A stretch of 64,000 bases of DNA, taken from positions 79,601 through 143,600 of the forward strand of contig NZ_JADEVE010000184.1 in the NCBI RefSeq assembly GCF_016125955.1, in the 5' to 3' direction. Within the stretch, counting starts at the first letter, position 1. Each line of letters begins with the position of its first letter. The position numbers were made by a program, and so were the translations under genes. Under the pieces are notes generated by a model. That model was not told the origin of the DNA. It did no database searches and saw only the letters and a list, made by a program, of their open reading frames with translations. Below are positions 1-7,600 of this stretch, one piece after another. Source of the stretch: Acetomicrobium sp. S15 = DSM 107314. GTDB lineage: Bacteria; Synergistota; Synergistia; Synergistales; Thermosynergistaceae.

Positions 1-1169
1 CGCTGGTCCTTGGATTCTTGGTGGCCAGCTCCATAACTAAACCTTTGAAAAAACTCGTAACAAGCGTCCAAAACATAGCGGAAGAGTTGGATCTCACAGT
101 TAGAGGCAATTCCAAAAGCAGGGATGAGACGGGCGACGTGAGCCGCTCTCTCGATCATCTCCTCGAGCGCTTCTCCGAAGCTCTGAAGGAGGTCTCCGGC
201 GTTAGCCTGAGAGTGGCGGAGTCGGCTGAAAACTTCTCGGCCTCGAGCGAGGAGACGAGCGCCAACCTTCAAGAGGTCAAATCGAGCGCGGAGGCTATGG
301 CCGCTCAGGTGGAAAACTTGGCCGCTGGGGTGGAGGAGATAAATGCCTCTGTGGAGGAGGTGGCCGCTGGGGCTCAGTCGGCTGCCCAGAGGAGTCAAGA
401 AGTGACCGAGGAAGTAGAGAGGGCTCGAGGGGCAGGGGAGGATGGAATAAGGGCTGTTCAGAACGCCGTCGCTGCCTCTGTAAATGTGGCAGACGGAGCA
501 CTCAAGGCCTCGAATGTTGTGAGTGAACTCGCTGAGAGGGCCAAGCAGATTCAATCGTTTGTGGATGTTATAGGTTCTATAGCGGATCAAACTAACTTGC
601 TCGCCCTGAACGCTGCCATAGAAGCAGCTCGTGCCGGCGAACACGGCAGGGGTTTTGCCGTGGTAGCGGAAGAGGTGAGAAAACTTGCCGAGGCGAGCAA
701 TGAGGCTGCCCTGAAGATCGCCGATCTCGCTCAAACGATAGTGGCAGACCTTGGCGAAGTCGTCGACGTCACTAAGGAGAACGCACGGATGGCCGATGGC
801 GCCAAAGCTCAAGCTCAAGAGGCTGAAACTGCAATAAGCCGGATTATGGAGGCGCTGAGATCCATCACTGCCGCTGCTCAAGACATGGCTGCGCTGGCCG
901 AAGAACAGGCTGCCTCGAGCGAGGAGATAGCCAGCACCGTTCAAAACATGGCAGAACGGACTCAGGACGTCGCCAGCGCCGTAGACAGTGTTCACAGGAG
1001 CATCGAAGAGGTTGCCCAGGCATCCAGGCATATCGCCGAAGGCTCCTCTGAGCTCGCAGATCTGGCCGGAAAGCTTCAGGAACTCGTGAGGCAATTCAAG
1101 ATTGAGAAGGAAGAAGAGAAGACAACAGAAAAAACCACAGCGGAGGCTGGACTCGTGCCGGTGAGTTAA
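1..1169 (+). CDS. Methyl-accepting chemotaxis protein, 5'-truncated by the window edge
   Basis: The open frame runs in from the left edge (first complete codon at base 3), so the ligand-binding part and true start lie outside. What remains begins in the second membrane helix (LVLGFLVAS), followed by a HAMP linker ([10 protein letters not shown] onward) and a long coiled-coil signalling domain. The conserved cytoplasmic tip [18 protein letters not shown] is encoded near 595-645; this tip contacts CheA and CheW in the family. Long Ala/Glu-rich heptads flank it. The C-terminal tail ([15 protein letters not shown]) is charged and lacks an obvious CheR/CheB-docking pentapeptide. Which ligand it senses cannot be told from this part. 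Confidence 0.95.
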   Translation, partial: LVLGFLVASSITKPLKKLVTSVQNIAEELDLTVRGNSKSRDETGDVSRSLDHLLERFSEALKEVSGVSLRVAESAENFSASSEETSANLQEVKSSAEAMAAQVENLAAGVEEINASVEEVAAGAQSAAQRSQEVTEEVERARGAGEDGIRAVQNAVAASVNVADGALKASNVVSELAERAKQIQSFVDVIGSIADQTNLLALNAAIEAARAGEHGRGFAVVAEEVRKLAEASNEAALKIADLAQTIVADLGEVVDVTKENARMADGAKAQAQEAETAISRIMEALRSITAAAQDMAALAEEQAASSEEIASTVQNMAERTQDVASAVDSVHRSIEEVAQASRHIAEGSSELADLAGKLQELVRQFKIEKEEEKTTEKTTAEAGLVPVS

Positions 1170-1183
1170 TATCGGAGGTAGAG

Positions 1184-1924
1184 ATGGCTTTGGTTTGGAA
1201 AGCAGCCAGACTGCTCGTTGTGGCGCTGATGGGGTGTTTGTTTTCTACGGCTGCCTGGGCTGATGTGGGGTGGTCAACCAGGGTAGCGGGGTTGTTAGTA
1301 GAACTCGCCAAGGGAGACAAAGCTTACAAGGTGGTCATAAGGAATGGCTCGCCTGATGATGTGCGTACGGTCATAAAAGAAGCAATGGAGAAGCACGACT
1401 TTGCTCTTGACCGAGAGGAGGAAGAAGTGCTCCTCTTTACAAAAAAATACGGCCTCTCTCGCTATGACGTAGTTTATCGTATCAGCAGCGTTAGAGATGG
1501 CACAGAGGTGATCGTGGCTGAAAGTATGCCGAGGAGCATCGTCTTTTTTGATCCTGGCATATTGGGGCGTACATATCGCAACCCAACTTACCTCAAGCCT
1601 ATCCTGGATTCGGTAAAAGATCGTTTCGACAGGAGCGAACCCCAACTGCCGAAGACGGGGATCTTTTTGGGAGGTTCCGATGCAGGCGGTTATGTTATAT
1701 CTTCTGTGGCGCAAGGAAGTCCGGCGGATGAGGCAGGTCTAAAAGCCGGAGATTTGGTGACGGAAGTAGACGGTGTGCCCTTAGCGGACCTCGCGATCGA
1801 TGCGGCGAGGTTTCTGGCAGAAGACGGGCTGGGGAAACCTTCGATCCTCCTTACGGTTCATAGCCAGGGAGAGAGCCGCGTAGTGCGGTTGTATATGAAA
1901 GAACCCGCACAGGTTACTCCGTGA
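1184..1924 (+). CDS. Exported PDZ-domain protein
   Basis: A 246-residue protein with a classical signal peptide (about residues 1-26, hydrophobic core LLVVALMGCLF, cleavage near AWA-D). It ends in a PDZ domain at about residues 160-240 (GYVISSVAQGSPADEAGLKAGD, then the VDG turn), the kind that binds peptide C-termini. No Ser-protease triad is visible in the middle segment (about 30-155), so it is more likely a binding or scaffolding protein than a protease. Start chosen for the GGAGG ribosome site 7 bases upstream of ATG 1184. It follows the chemoreceptor by 14 bases and probably shares its transcript. Its 3' end overlaps the convergent glycosylase gene by 11 bases. Confidence 0.8.
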   Translation: MALVWKAARLLVVALMGCLFSTAAWADVGWSTRVAGLLVELAKGDKAYKVVIRNGSPDDVRTVIKEAMEKHDFALDREEEEVLLFTKKYGLSRYDVVYRISSVRDGTEVIVAESMPRSIVFFDPGILGRTYRNPTYLKPILDSVKDRFDRSEPQLPKTGIFLGGSDAGGYVISSVAQGSPADEAGLKAGDLVTEVDGVPLADLAIDAARFLAEDGLGKPSILLTVHSQGESRVVRLYMKEPAQVTP

Positions 1925-2516
1925 GGTTTTCTTGTAGGAAACGCCCGAGGGCGCGAAAGCCTTCCATGGTATCGGGGAGGAGTGAGTGATTGTATATGAT
2001 CGAGGCCGGGTGAGGCATTGGGAATATGACCTTACCCTGTGCCTCGTAAGGCTTGCCGAAAAGAGCCGGTATGGCGCGATTTTCCGGCGGAACCGGCAGG
2101 CCGTGCAATTTGAAGATCACTTTCGCGGGAAACTTCCCCAATGTTAGGATCACCCTCGGAGATATGAGCGCTATTTCTCGTTCGAGGAAGGGAAGACAGG
2201 CGCAAACAGAACTCCATTTGGGGCGGCTGTAGCGAGGGATCATGCACTTCAAAAGGTTTGTACGGTATGTATCGCCAAACGAGAGACCCGCTGCTTCCAT
2301 AAAATAACGCAAAAGGTGGCCCGATGGTCCGATGAAGGGACGGCCTACCATGTCCTCGCCTTCGCCAGGAGCTTGCCCCACTATCATAAGGAAAGCGCGG
2401 TCGTTGCCTTCCCCTGGCACCGCACAAAAACGACGCTCGCTCAAAATGCAGCGATGGCAGTTCCTCACTTCCTGAGCCAATTCTTCGAGCGCTTTTTTGT
2501 CATTTCCCATATACAT
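1914..2516 (-). CDS. Type 4 (family 4) uracil-DNA glycosylase, iron-sulfur
   Basis: Removes uracil from DNA to start base-excision repair. The 200-residue protein has the family-4 signature: Cys pair NCHRC near residue 20, the active-site loop GQAPGEGEDMVGRPFIGPSG, a second Cys group (LKCMIP ... VCACLPF) completing four 4Fe-4S ligands, and the C-terminal HPASIIY motif. Length matches the thermophile-type family-4 enzymes (about 200 residues). A second in-frame ATG at residue 3 makes the exact start ambiguous by two codons. The gene stands alone on the minus strand, convergent with the PDZ gene. Confidence 0.92.
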   Translation of the reverse strand: MYMGNDKKALEELAQEVRNCHRCILSERRFCAVPGEGNDRAFLMIVGQAPGEGEDMVGRPFIGPSGHLLRYFMEAAGLSFGDTYRTNLLKCMIPRYSRPKWSSVCACLPFLEREIALISPRVILTLGKFPAKVIFKLHGLPVPPENRAIPALFGKPYEAQGKVIFPMPHPASIIYNHSLLPDTMEGFRALGRFLQENLTE

Positions 2517-2556
2517 AGATATCTTGTAAAGGGGCTGAAATTATCGCGAACGTGAG

Positions 2557-2907
2557 TTAGACGGACGAAACAACGGCGATGGCCTGATCTAAGGCAGCCC
2601 TTAGCTCATCCCATGAAGGGATGCCTCGGAAGATTGCCTTGTTATCCAGCACCCACGCTATCTCCTTTGCTCTGATCTTGTATTTAAATATTTCGAAGAA
2701 ATAGAGGACATTTCGAGGGTCTATAAGTTCTACCTCTATCTTGTCTCCGTATTCCCTCTTGATTCTTCTCAAAAGCGACCCTACCTTTTCTCTCTCCCCC
2801 AAGAGGTGGAACGTCTCCATCTCCTCCATCTCTCTGTAGTCGATCGGGAGGCAGCAGGAATAGATCTCTGGCTTTTCCATAAATATCTTCAAAACCGGCC
2901 TTCTCAT
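2557..2907 (-). CDS. Small conserved-looking protein of unknown function
   Basis: About 116 residues. I do not recognise the family. The start at 2907 is chosen because GGGAG lies about 10 bases upstream; an earlier in-frame ATG (2961) has no ribosome site. The sequence opens with a beta strand (PVLKIFMEKPEIYSCCLP), has a Glu/Arg-rich helix (GEREKVGSLLRRIKREYG), then EVELIDPRNVLYFFEIFKYKI and a C-terminal IPSWDELRAALDQAI. The alternating strand/helix pattern with a late cis-Pro-like IPSW turn resembles a thioredoxin-like fold, but there is no CxxC; the two adjacent Cys are not a redox motif. It is transcribed away from hutH and 40 bases upstream of the glycosylase, possibly in one operon with it. 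Confidence 0.6.
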   Translation of the reverse strand: MRRPVLKIFMEKPEIYSCCLPIDYREMEEMETFHLLGEREKVGSLLRRIKREYGDKIEVELIDPRNVLYFFEIFKYKIRAKEIAWVLDNKAIFRGIPSWDELRAALDQAIAVVSSV

Positions 2908-3065
2908 ATTCTCTTCTCTCCCTTCTGCACGCTGGTAGTCCAGACGACACATGTCTTTCAATCGTTTAAAACCATTATATCTTATGTCCGAAGATCTACA
3001 GCTCTTTTACTCTCATCCTTTGTGCTATTTTTAAATGCTCGTGTCATGCACTGCCCTTGATTTTA

Positions 3066-3074
3066 TGGTATTAT
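3066..3074 (+). promoter_or_regulatory. Possible extended -10 promoter for hutH
   Basis: TGG followed by TATTAT, an extended -10 type signal 42 bases before the preferred hutH start. No convincing -35 is present, so this is tentative. Confidence 0.35.
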
Positions 3075-3116
3075 ATTATGAAAGGGCATAACAGCTTCCT
3101 TCAGGGGGCGGTGGCT

Positions 3117-4646
3117 ATGCATATTATATGGCTCAATGGGCATTCCCTCACCATCGAGGATATCGTGCGCGTAGCCAGAAATGGCTACGGCGTTGCCCTG
3201 GATCCCTCTGCCAGAGCCTTCGTGCCGAGAGGCTCGTCTATGGTGGAGAAGTGGGCTGACGCTGGAGAAACGATTTACGGCATCACCACCGGCTTCGGCG
3301 ACCTGGCGTCTACGTCTATCTCTCCCGAACTGAGCGAAAAACTCCAAGAAAACCTCCTGAAAAGCCATTCCTGCGGAGTGGGAGAACCGTTTCCCGAGGA
3401 GATCGTCAGGGCTGCAATGCTGCTTCGCATCAACACTCTCACGAGAGGTTATTCGGGCATCAGGCTGAAGACATTAGATCAAATGGTCGCCTATCTCAAC
3501 GAAGGGATTCACCCCGTAATTCCGTCGCAGGGCTCCGTCGGTTCGAGCGGCGACCTTTGCCCGCTTTCGCATCTGGCCATCACCCTTCTTGGACTGGGAG
3601 AGGTCTTCTATCGAGGGAGGAGGGTTCCCACGCTTCGAGCTCTCAAAGAGGCTGGGCTTAAACCCCTCGACGGGCTCGGCCCTAAGGAGGGCTTGGCCTT
3701 AAACAACGGCACTGCCATGACGACAGCCGTTTCGGCCCTGTCTCTTTACGATGCCCTCGAGCTTGCCAAGGCCGTGGACGTAGCGGCGGCACTCTCTTTG
3801 GAAGCGCTTCACGGCGTGCCAGATGCCTTCGATCCCCGCATTCATGAGCTTCGCCCGCACATAGGGCAGAAGTTGGTGGCATCCAACATACGAAGGCTAA
3901 TCGAGGGGAGCGAAATCGTCGAAGCCTACAGAGACAAAAGGGTGCAGGACGCCTACTCGTTGCGCTGTATTCCTCAAGTCCACGGAGCCAGCCGCGACGC
4001 GATGGATTTTGTGCGTCAAAAGATAGAGATCGAAATCAACTCCGTGACAGATAATCCTCTCATATTCCCAGCCGAGGGCGAGGTTTTAAGCGGCGGAAAT
4101 TTTCACGCCCAACCCATCGCGTTGGCCATGGACTTTCTCGGGATTGCCGTCGCCGAACTTGCGGATATCTCCGAAAGGCGCGTCGCCAGGTTGGTCGACC
4201 ATAAACTTTCAGGGCTTCCGCGCTTCCTCATAAAAAACAGCGGACTGAACAGCGGCCTCATGATCCCCCAATATACCTGTGCGGCATTGGTTTCGGAGAA
4301 CAAGGTCCTCGCACACCCCGCCTCTGTCGATTCCATACCGACGTCGGCCAACCAAGAAGATCATGTTTCTATGGGGGCCTATGCCGCCCGCAAGGCCAGG
4401 ACCATTGTAGAGAATGCCCAAAAAGTGGCGGCTATAGAATTTCTGGTCGCAGCGCAGGCTTTGGACTTCAGTGCGCCACTTAAACCCGGTAAGGGCACCG
4501 GAGCCGCTTATCGCCGCATAAGAGATGAAGTCCCGTTTTTGGAGGAGGACGTTATCCTTTATCCTTTGATCGATGTGGTCTTGAAGCTGCTATGCTCTGG
4601 TGAGGTTGTAGCATTTGCAGAAGGGGTCATTGGAGAGCTCGACTGA
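3117..4646 (+). CDS. hutH: Histidine ammonia-lyase (histidase)
   Basis: Converts histidine to urocanate and ammonia, the first step of histidine degradation. With the ATG at 3117 (purine-rich AGGGGGCGG upstream) the protein has 509 residues, the usual size; the longer frame from 3057 adds an unlikely 20 residues. The electrophilic MIO-forming loop is GSVGSSGDLCPLSH with the triad S143-S144-G145, where most relatives have Ala-Ser-Gly. KSHSCGVGEPF carries the Ser-His pair typical of histidases rather than phenylalanine ammonia-lyases. NNGTAMTTA and the late SANQEDHVSMG motif are intact. No hutU or hutI is adjacent; decayed relatives lie at 31.7-32.5 kb. A convergent DJ-1 gene follows. Confidence 0.93.
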   Translation: MHIIWLNGHSLTIEDIVRVARNGYGVALDPSARAFVPRGSSMVEKWADAGETIYGITTGFGDLASTSISPELSEKLQENLLKSHSCGVGEPFPEEIVRAAMLLRINTLTRGYSGIRLKTLDQMVAYLNEGIHPVIPSQGSVGSSGDLCPLSHLAITLLGLGEVFYRGRRVPTLRALKEAGLKPLDGLGPKEGLALNNGTAMTTAVSALSLYDALELAKAVDVAAALSLEALHGVPDAFDPRIHELRPHIGQKLVASNIRRLIEGSEIVEAYRDKRVQDAYSLRCIPQVHGASRDAMDFVRQKIEIEINSVTDNPLIFPAEGEVLSGGNFHAQPIALAMDFLGIAVAELADISERRVARLVDHKLSGLPRFLIKNSGLNSGLMIPQYTCAALVSENKVLAHPASVDSIPTSANQEDHVSMGAYAARKARTIVENAQKVAAIEFLVAAQALDFSAPLKPGKGTGAAYRRIRDEVPFLEEDVILYPLIDVVLKLLCSGEVVAFAEGVIGELD

Positions 4647-4655
4647 CTCAAAAAT

Positions 4656-4683
4656 GAGCTCCGGAGTTTGTGCCCCGGAGCTC
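4656..4683 (-). terminator. Stem-loop terminator, mainly for the DJ-1/PfpI gene
   Basis: Perfect 9-bp stem GAGCTCCGG/CCGGAGCTC with a 10-base loop between two convergent genes. Read on the minus strand the stem is followed by ATTTTT, a U-tract. The plus side lacks one, but the hairpin may also help end hutH transcripts. Confidence 0.7.
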
Positions 4684-4714
4684 AGATCGTTCTCATGGAG
4701 CCTTTCGGTGCCCT

Positions 4715-5242
4715 TTAGTTGCTTGAAGCTGCCTCGATTATGGCCTTGCAGAAATGAGGCAAATCGGCAGGCGTACGGCTGCTTATGAGGTTTTTGTCCA
4801 CGACGACGGGTTCATCCACCCAATTTACCCCCGCGTTTACCATGTCATCTTTTATCGCGGAAAACGATGTGGCCTTAGCACCTTTCAGTATGCCGGCCGA
4901 GATGGGCACCCATCCTGCGTGGCAGATGAAGGCGACGATTTTACCGGCCTTATGGAATTCTTTGGTGAGTTCCAAAGCCTTGGGGTACCTTCTGATTTTG
5001 TCGGGAGCATAACCTCCCGGGATCAGCAGACCGTCGAAATCTCCGGCTCCTACCTCGTCGAACGAAGAGTCAGCCTTGCACGGGTAACCGTTTTTGCCTC
5101 GGTAGACTCGCCCTTTTTCCGGTCCGACTGTTACGACTTGAGCCCCCTCTTCAGTGAGGCGAATTTTGGGATACCATAGCTCGAGGTCCTCATATTCGTC
5201 CTCTACAAATTGCAGAAAGCGCTTTCCCGATAAACGAGACAT
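4715..5242 (-). CDS. DJ-1/PfpI-family protein (putative deglycase/protease-like)
   Basis: A 175-residue single-domain DJ-1/PfpI protein of the glutamine-amidotransferase-like fold. The nucleophile elbow is AFICHAGW with the reactive Cys, preceded by LLIPGGYAPDKIRR. The N-terminal EDEYEDLELWYPKIRL supplies the acidic residue common to the family. Members act as glyoxal-stress or protein-repair enzymes or as peptidases, and sequence alone does not separate these. GGAGGTG lies 7 bases before the ATG. Minus-strand promoter-like boxes lie upstream at 5276-5302. Monocistronic, convergent with hutH. Confidence 0.88.
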   Translation of the reverse strand: MSRLSGKRFLQFVEDEYEDLELWYPKIRLTEEGAQVVTVGPEKGRVYRGKNGYPCKADSSFDEVGAGDFDGLLIPGGYAPDKIRRYPKALELTKEFHKAGKIVAFICHAGWVPISAGILKGAKATSFSAIKDDMVNAGVNWVDEPVVVDKNLISSRTPADLPHFCKAIIEAASSN

Positions 5243-5275
5243 AAAACACCACCTCCGTCTCTTCTTTGTTCAGAT

Positions 5276-5302
5276 TTTATAATCATTTTAATCGTTTTTC
5301 AA
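5276..5302 (-). promoter_or_regulatory. Possible promoter of the DJ-1/PfpI gene
   Basis: On the minus strand TTGAAA and TATAAA are separated by 15 bases, about 35 bases upstream of the start codon. The short spacer makes it tentative. Confidence 0.4.
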
Positions 5303-5590
5303 CCCTCTTTGATGCTCTCTTTTTGCCCTGTTTAAAACCCTCATTTACATCTGGCGAACGATTTGCCATCTGATGCCTGCTTGGGCGATGGTTTCCCTCG
5401 GTTGTCAGCACCGACAGCCCAAAGACAACGACGGCTTCGCTTCTGTTTTTTCAGGTAGAGCACTTTTGCCCACCCTGATACTCATATAAAAGTGTAGGTG
5501 GAATGGATACGGTGCCTCATATAAAATTCTAAGCCAAAACGAGCTCTTTCTCGCATTGCTCAACATCTGCTTTCTGCTTGAGATATGCCC

Positions 5591-5620
5591 TTGACAGATT
5601 TTGGTAATCCGGTTTAGAAT
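5591..5620 (+). promoter_or_regulatory. Sigma-70-type promoter for the LysX-like gene
   Basis: TTGACA (5591-5596), an 18-base spacer, and TAGAAT (5615-5620), about 55 bases before the start codon. Confidence 0.7.
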
Positions 5621-5676
5621 TCGTTCATATTGTAAATTTAAGTTAACGCCTTTTGTCTTTCGAGGAGGGATTCATT

Positions 5677-6594
5677 ATGGCAGAGTCTGCCCAAAGCGTC
5701 AATCTCATGGGGGAAGCTAATGGAGCGTTTCCCTTGCGCATCATCTATTCTCGCCTGCGCACGGAGGAAAAGATGCTCTTTCAAGCGGCCGATAGACTGG
5801 GGATACCGTATGTGGCAGAAGACATCCGCACAAAGAGATGGCCCGACTTGGGCGGCTATCCCGGCGAGGTTGTCATCTGCCGCTGTGTGAGTCATACACA
5901 AAATGTCGCGTTGGCCCAACTCTTGGAGTCTAAGGGCGTGCGCACGATCAACAATTCTTCGATAATGCTTCTATGCGGCGATAAGATTGCCACGGCGGCG
6001 CGCTTGGACGCGGCCTGTATACCTCAACCTGAATACCGTGTAGCTTTTTCCCCGGAAGGGGCAGTCGAAGCCGCGGAGGAGCTCGGATACCCTGTAGTCT
6101 TTAAGCCTTCGGTGGGGAGCTGGGGCAGACTTTTAGCGAAGGTGAATGACCGCGACGCCGCTGAAGCCTTGGTAGAGCACAAGAGCTACCTTGGGCCTCA
6201 TCATCAGGTCTTTTTCTTGCAACGTTATGTGGAGAAAAATGGCTATGACCTGCGGGTTACCGTGGTCGGCGGAAAGCCCGTTACGGCCATAAAACGATGT
6301 AGCAGCCACTGGATAACCAACACCGCCCGCGGGGCCCAAGCTGTGAGGTATCCCTTAGAGGAAGATCGGGAATTGGTCTCCCTTTTGCAGCGACTTTATA
6401 AAGCCATCCCAGGCGACTTTTTGGCCGTAGATCTATTTAGGATGGATGGACGATGGGTTATAAACGAGGTCAACGGCCAGCCGGAGTTTCGAAGTTCTAC
6501 GATCAGCACCACGGGGGTTGATTTGGCGGCCTTGATGATGCAATACGCCTGGTCGCTTGTCCCCGAGGAAGCGCTCCTCGTTGGTCAGGGTTAG
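5677..6594 (+). CDS. lysX: LysX/RimK-family ATP-grasp ligase
   Basis: An amino-acid ligase of the ATP-grasp fold, 305 residues from the ATG at 5677 (GAGGAGGG seven bases upstream; an earlier TTG at 5653 lacks a ribosome site). It matches LysX closely: KPSVGSWGRLLAKVNDRDAA, then YVEKNGYDLRV, SSHWITNTARG and the metal-binding FLAVDLF ... INEVN. LysX proteins join 2-aminoadipate (or glutamate, ArgX) to the C-terminus of the carrier protein LysW in lysine or arginine synthesis. The usual INEVNHTMEF of LysX reads INEVNGQPEFRSS here. No LysW or other lys/arg genes are in the window, so the acceptor is unknown; a RimK-like ligase acting on another protein or peptide is possible. The last 4 bases overlap convergent murB. 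Confidence 0.8.
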   Translation: MAESAQSVNLMGEANGAFPLRIIYSRLRTEEKMLFQAADRLGIPYVAEDIRTKRWPDLGGYPGEVVICRCVSHTQNVALAQLLESKGVRTINNSSIMLLCGDKIATAARLDAACIPQPEYRVAFSPEGAVEAAEELGYPVVFKPSVGSWGRLLAKVNDRDAAEALVEHKSYLGPHHQVFFLQRYVEKNGYDLRVTVVGGKPVTAIKRCSSHWITNTARGAQAVRYPLEEDRELVSLLQRLYKAIPGDFLAVDLFRMDGRWVINEVNGQPEFRSSTISTTGVDLAALMMQYAWSLVPEEALLVGQG

Positions 6595-7553
6595 TTTGCC
6601 TCGTCGAGGAAGGTGTGCAGGGGGCCCAAGCGCCCCCTTTCGTCCACATAGCGCACCTCGCACTCCAAGTATAAGCCGGTGCGTTTAAATGTTGCTGCCC
6701 TAATCAGGCTAACCAACTTAAAGACATCAGCGGCCTTTCCGCCGCCGAGGTTTACGATGAAGTTGGCATGCTTTTGACTCACTTGGACGCCGCCTACCGT
6801 AAGCCCCTTCAATCCCAGGTCTTGTATCACCTTGCCCGGAGGGCCGAAGCTATCATAGAGCTCCGGGTGGTTGGAGAAGACAGAGCCGCAGTTCGGAAGC
6901 TTTAAGGGGAATTTCCTTTTCCTCTCCTCGAGGATCTCAAGCGTTTGCCGCCTGATTCGGGATGGGTCGTCGGGTCGACACAATAGCTCTGCCTGGAGGA
7001 TTACAAGATCCGTGTCTTGGAAAATGGAACGACGATAGGAAAAGGCACATTCGGCGTTATGCATGACCTTCACATTTCCGAAGCGGTCCATTGCCCATAC
7101 CCTGCGGACGGTTTCGCCTATGCTGTGCCTTAAACTGCCGCCGTTCATATATATAAGGCCGCCCAAGGTGCCGGGTATGCCCGCAGCGTGCTCGAGTCCG
7201 CTTAGGCCCCTATTCGCAGCCGCTCTTGCCAAGGCTGGCACCCACGCGCCGGCCTGGGCCGTTATGATGTTGCCTTTGACTGTATAGTGGGAGAATTTGC
7301 GGCCTATCTTCAGCACGGCGCCGCGCAACCCTGCGTCGCTGAAGAGGAGGTTAGACCCATTACCTACGATAACAAGAGCGACGCCCTCTTCTTCAGCACG
7401 AGCGCAGGCCCTTGCTACTTGATCTGCCCGGAGCGGCTCTATGAAGAGATCCGCCACCCCCCCGATCCTCCAACGGGAATGAAGCCAGAGGGGCTCATTC
7501 ACGCGGATGAGCCCCAGATCTTCTGCAGTGCGAAGCCTTTCTATTCCCTTCAT
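6591..7553 (-). CDS. murB: UDP-N-acetylenolpyruvoylglucosamine reductase
   Basis: Makes UDP-N-acetylmuramate in the cytoplasmic part of peptidoglycan synthesis (NADPH and FAD dependent). The 320-residue protein shows the FAD-binding motifs VIVGNGSNLLFSD and GIPGTLGGLIYMNGG, the catalytic serine loop NCGSVFSN, and the C-terminal ECEVRYV glutamate. The lone Tyr loop of type I enzymes is not obvious, which suggests type II. Start ATG at 7553 has only a G-rich upstream stretch. It is 36 bases downstream of the chemoreceptor gene; a stem-loop sits between them. Confidence 0.94.
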   Translation of the reverse strand: MKGIERLRTAEDLGLIRVNEPLWLHSRWRIGGVADLFIEPLRADQVARACARAEEEGVALVIVGNGSNLLFSDAGLRGAVLKIGRKFSHYTVKGNIITAQAGAWVPALARAAANRGLSGLEHAAGIPGTLGGLIYMNGGSLRHSIGETVRRVWAMDRFGNVKVMHNAECAFSYRRSIFQDTDLVILQAELLCRPDDPSRIRRQTLEILEERKRKFPLKLPNCGSVFSNHPELYDSFGPPGKVIQDLGLKGLTVGGVQVSQKHANFIVNLGGGKAADVFKLVSLIRAATFKRTGLYLECEVRYVDERGRLGPLHTFLDEAN

Positions 7554-7559
7554 CTAACC

Positions 7560-7600
7560 CCCGCCCGTATAGCCTTTTGTAGCATTGTATCACGGGCGGG
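7560..7600 (-). terminator. Stem-loop between chemoreceptor gene and murB
   Basis: Perfect 9-bp stem CCCGCCCGT/ACGGGCGGG with a 23-base loop. One arm overlaps the chemoreceptor stop codon. No U-tract follows on the minus strand, so it may be an RNA-stabilising hairpin or weak attenuator rather than a full terminator. The loop contains TACAAT on the minus strand, which could be a -10 box for murB. Confidence 0.4.

Larger units (their letters stand above)
5243..5676. other. 434-base intergenic region between divergent genes
   Basis: A relatively A+T-rich stretch between the DJ-1 gene (minus) and the LysX-type gene (plus). It contains promoter-like boxes for both directions (annotated separately). 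No ORF with a ribosome site and no RNA gene could be recognised in the middle part (about 5310-5590). Confidence 0.6.
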
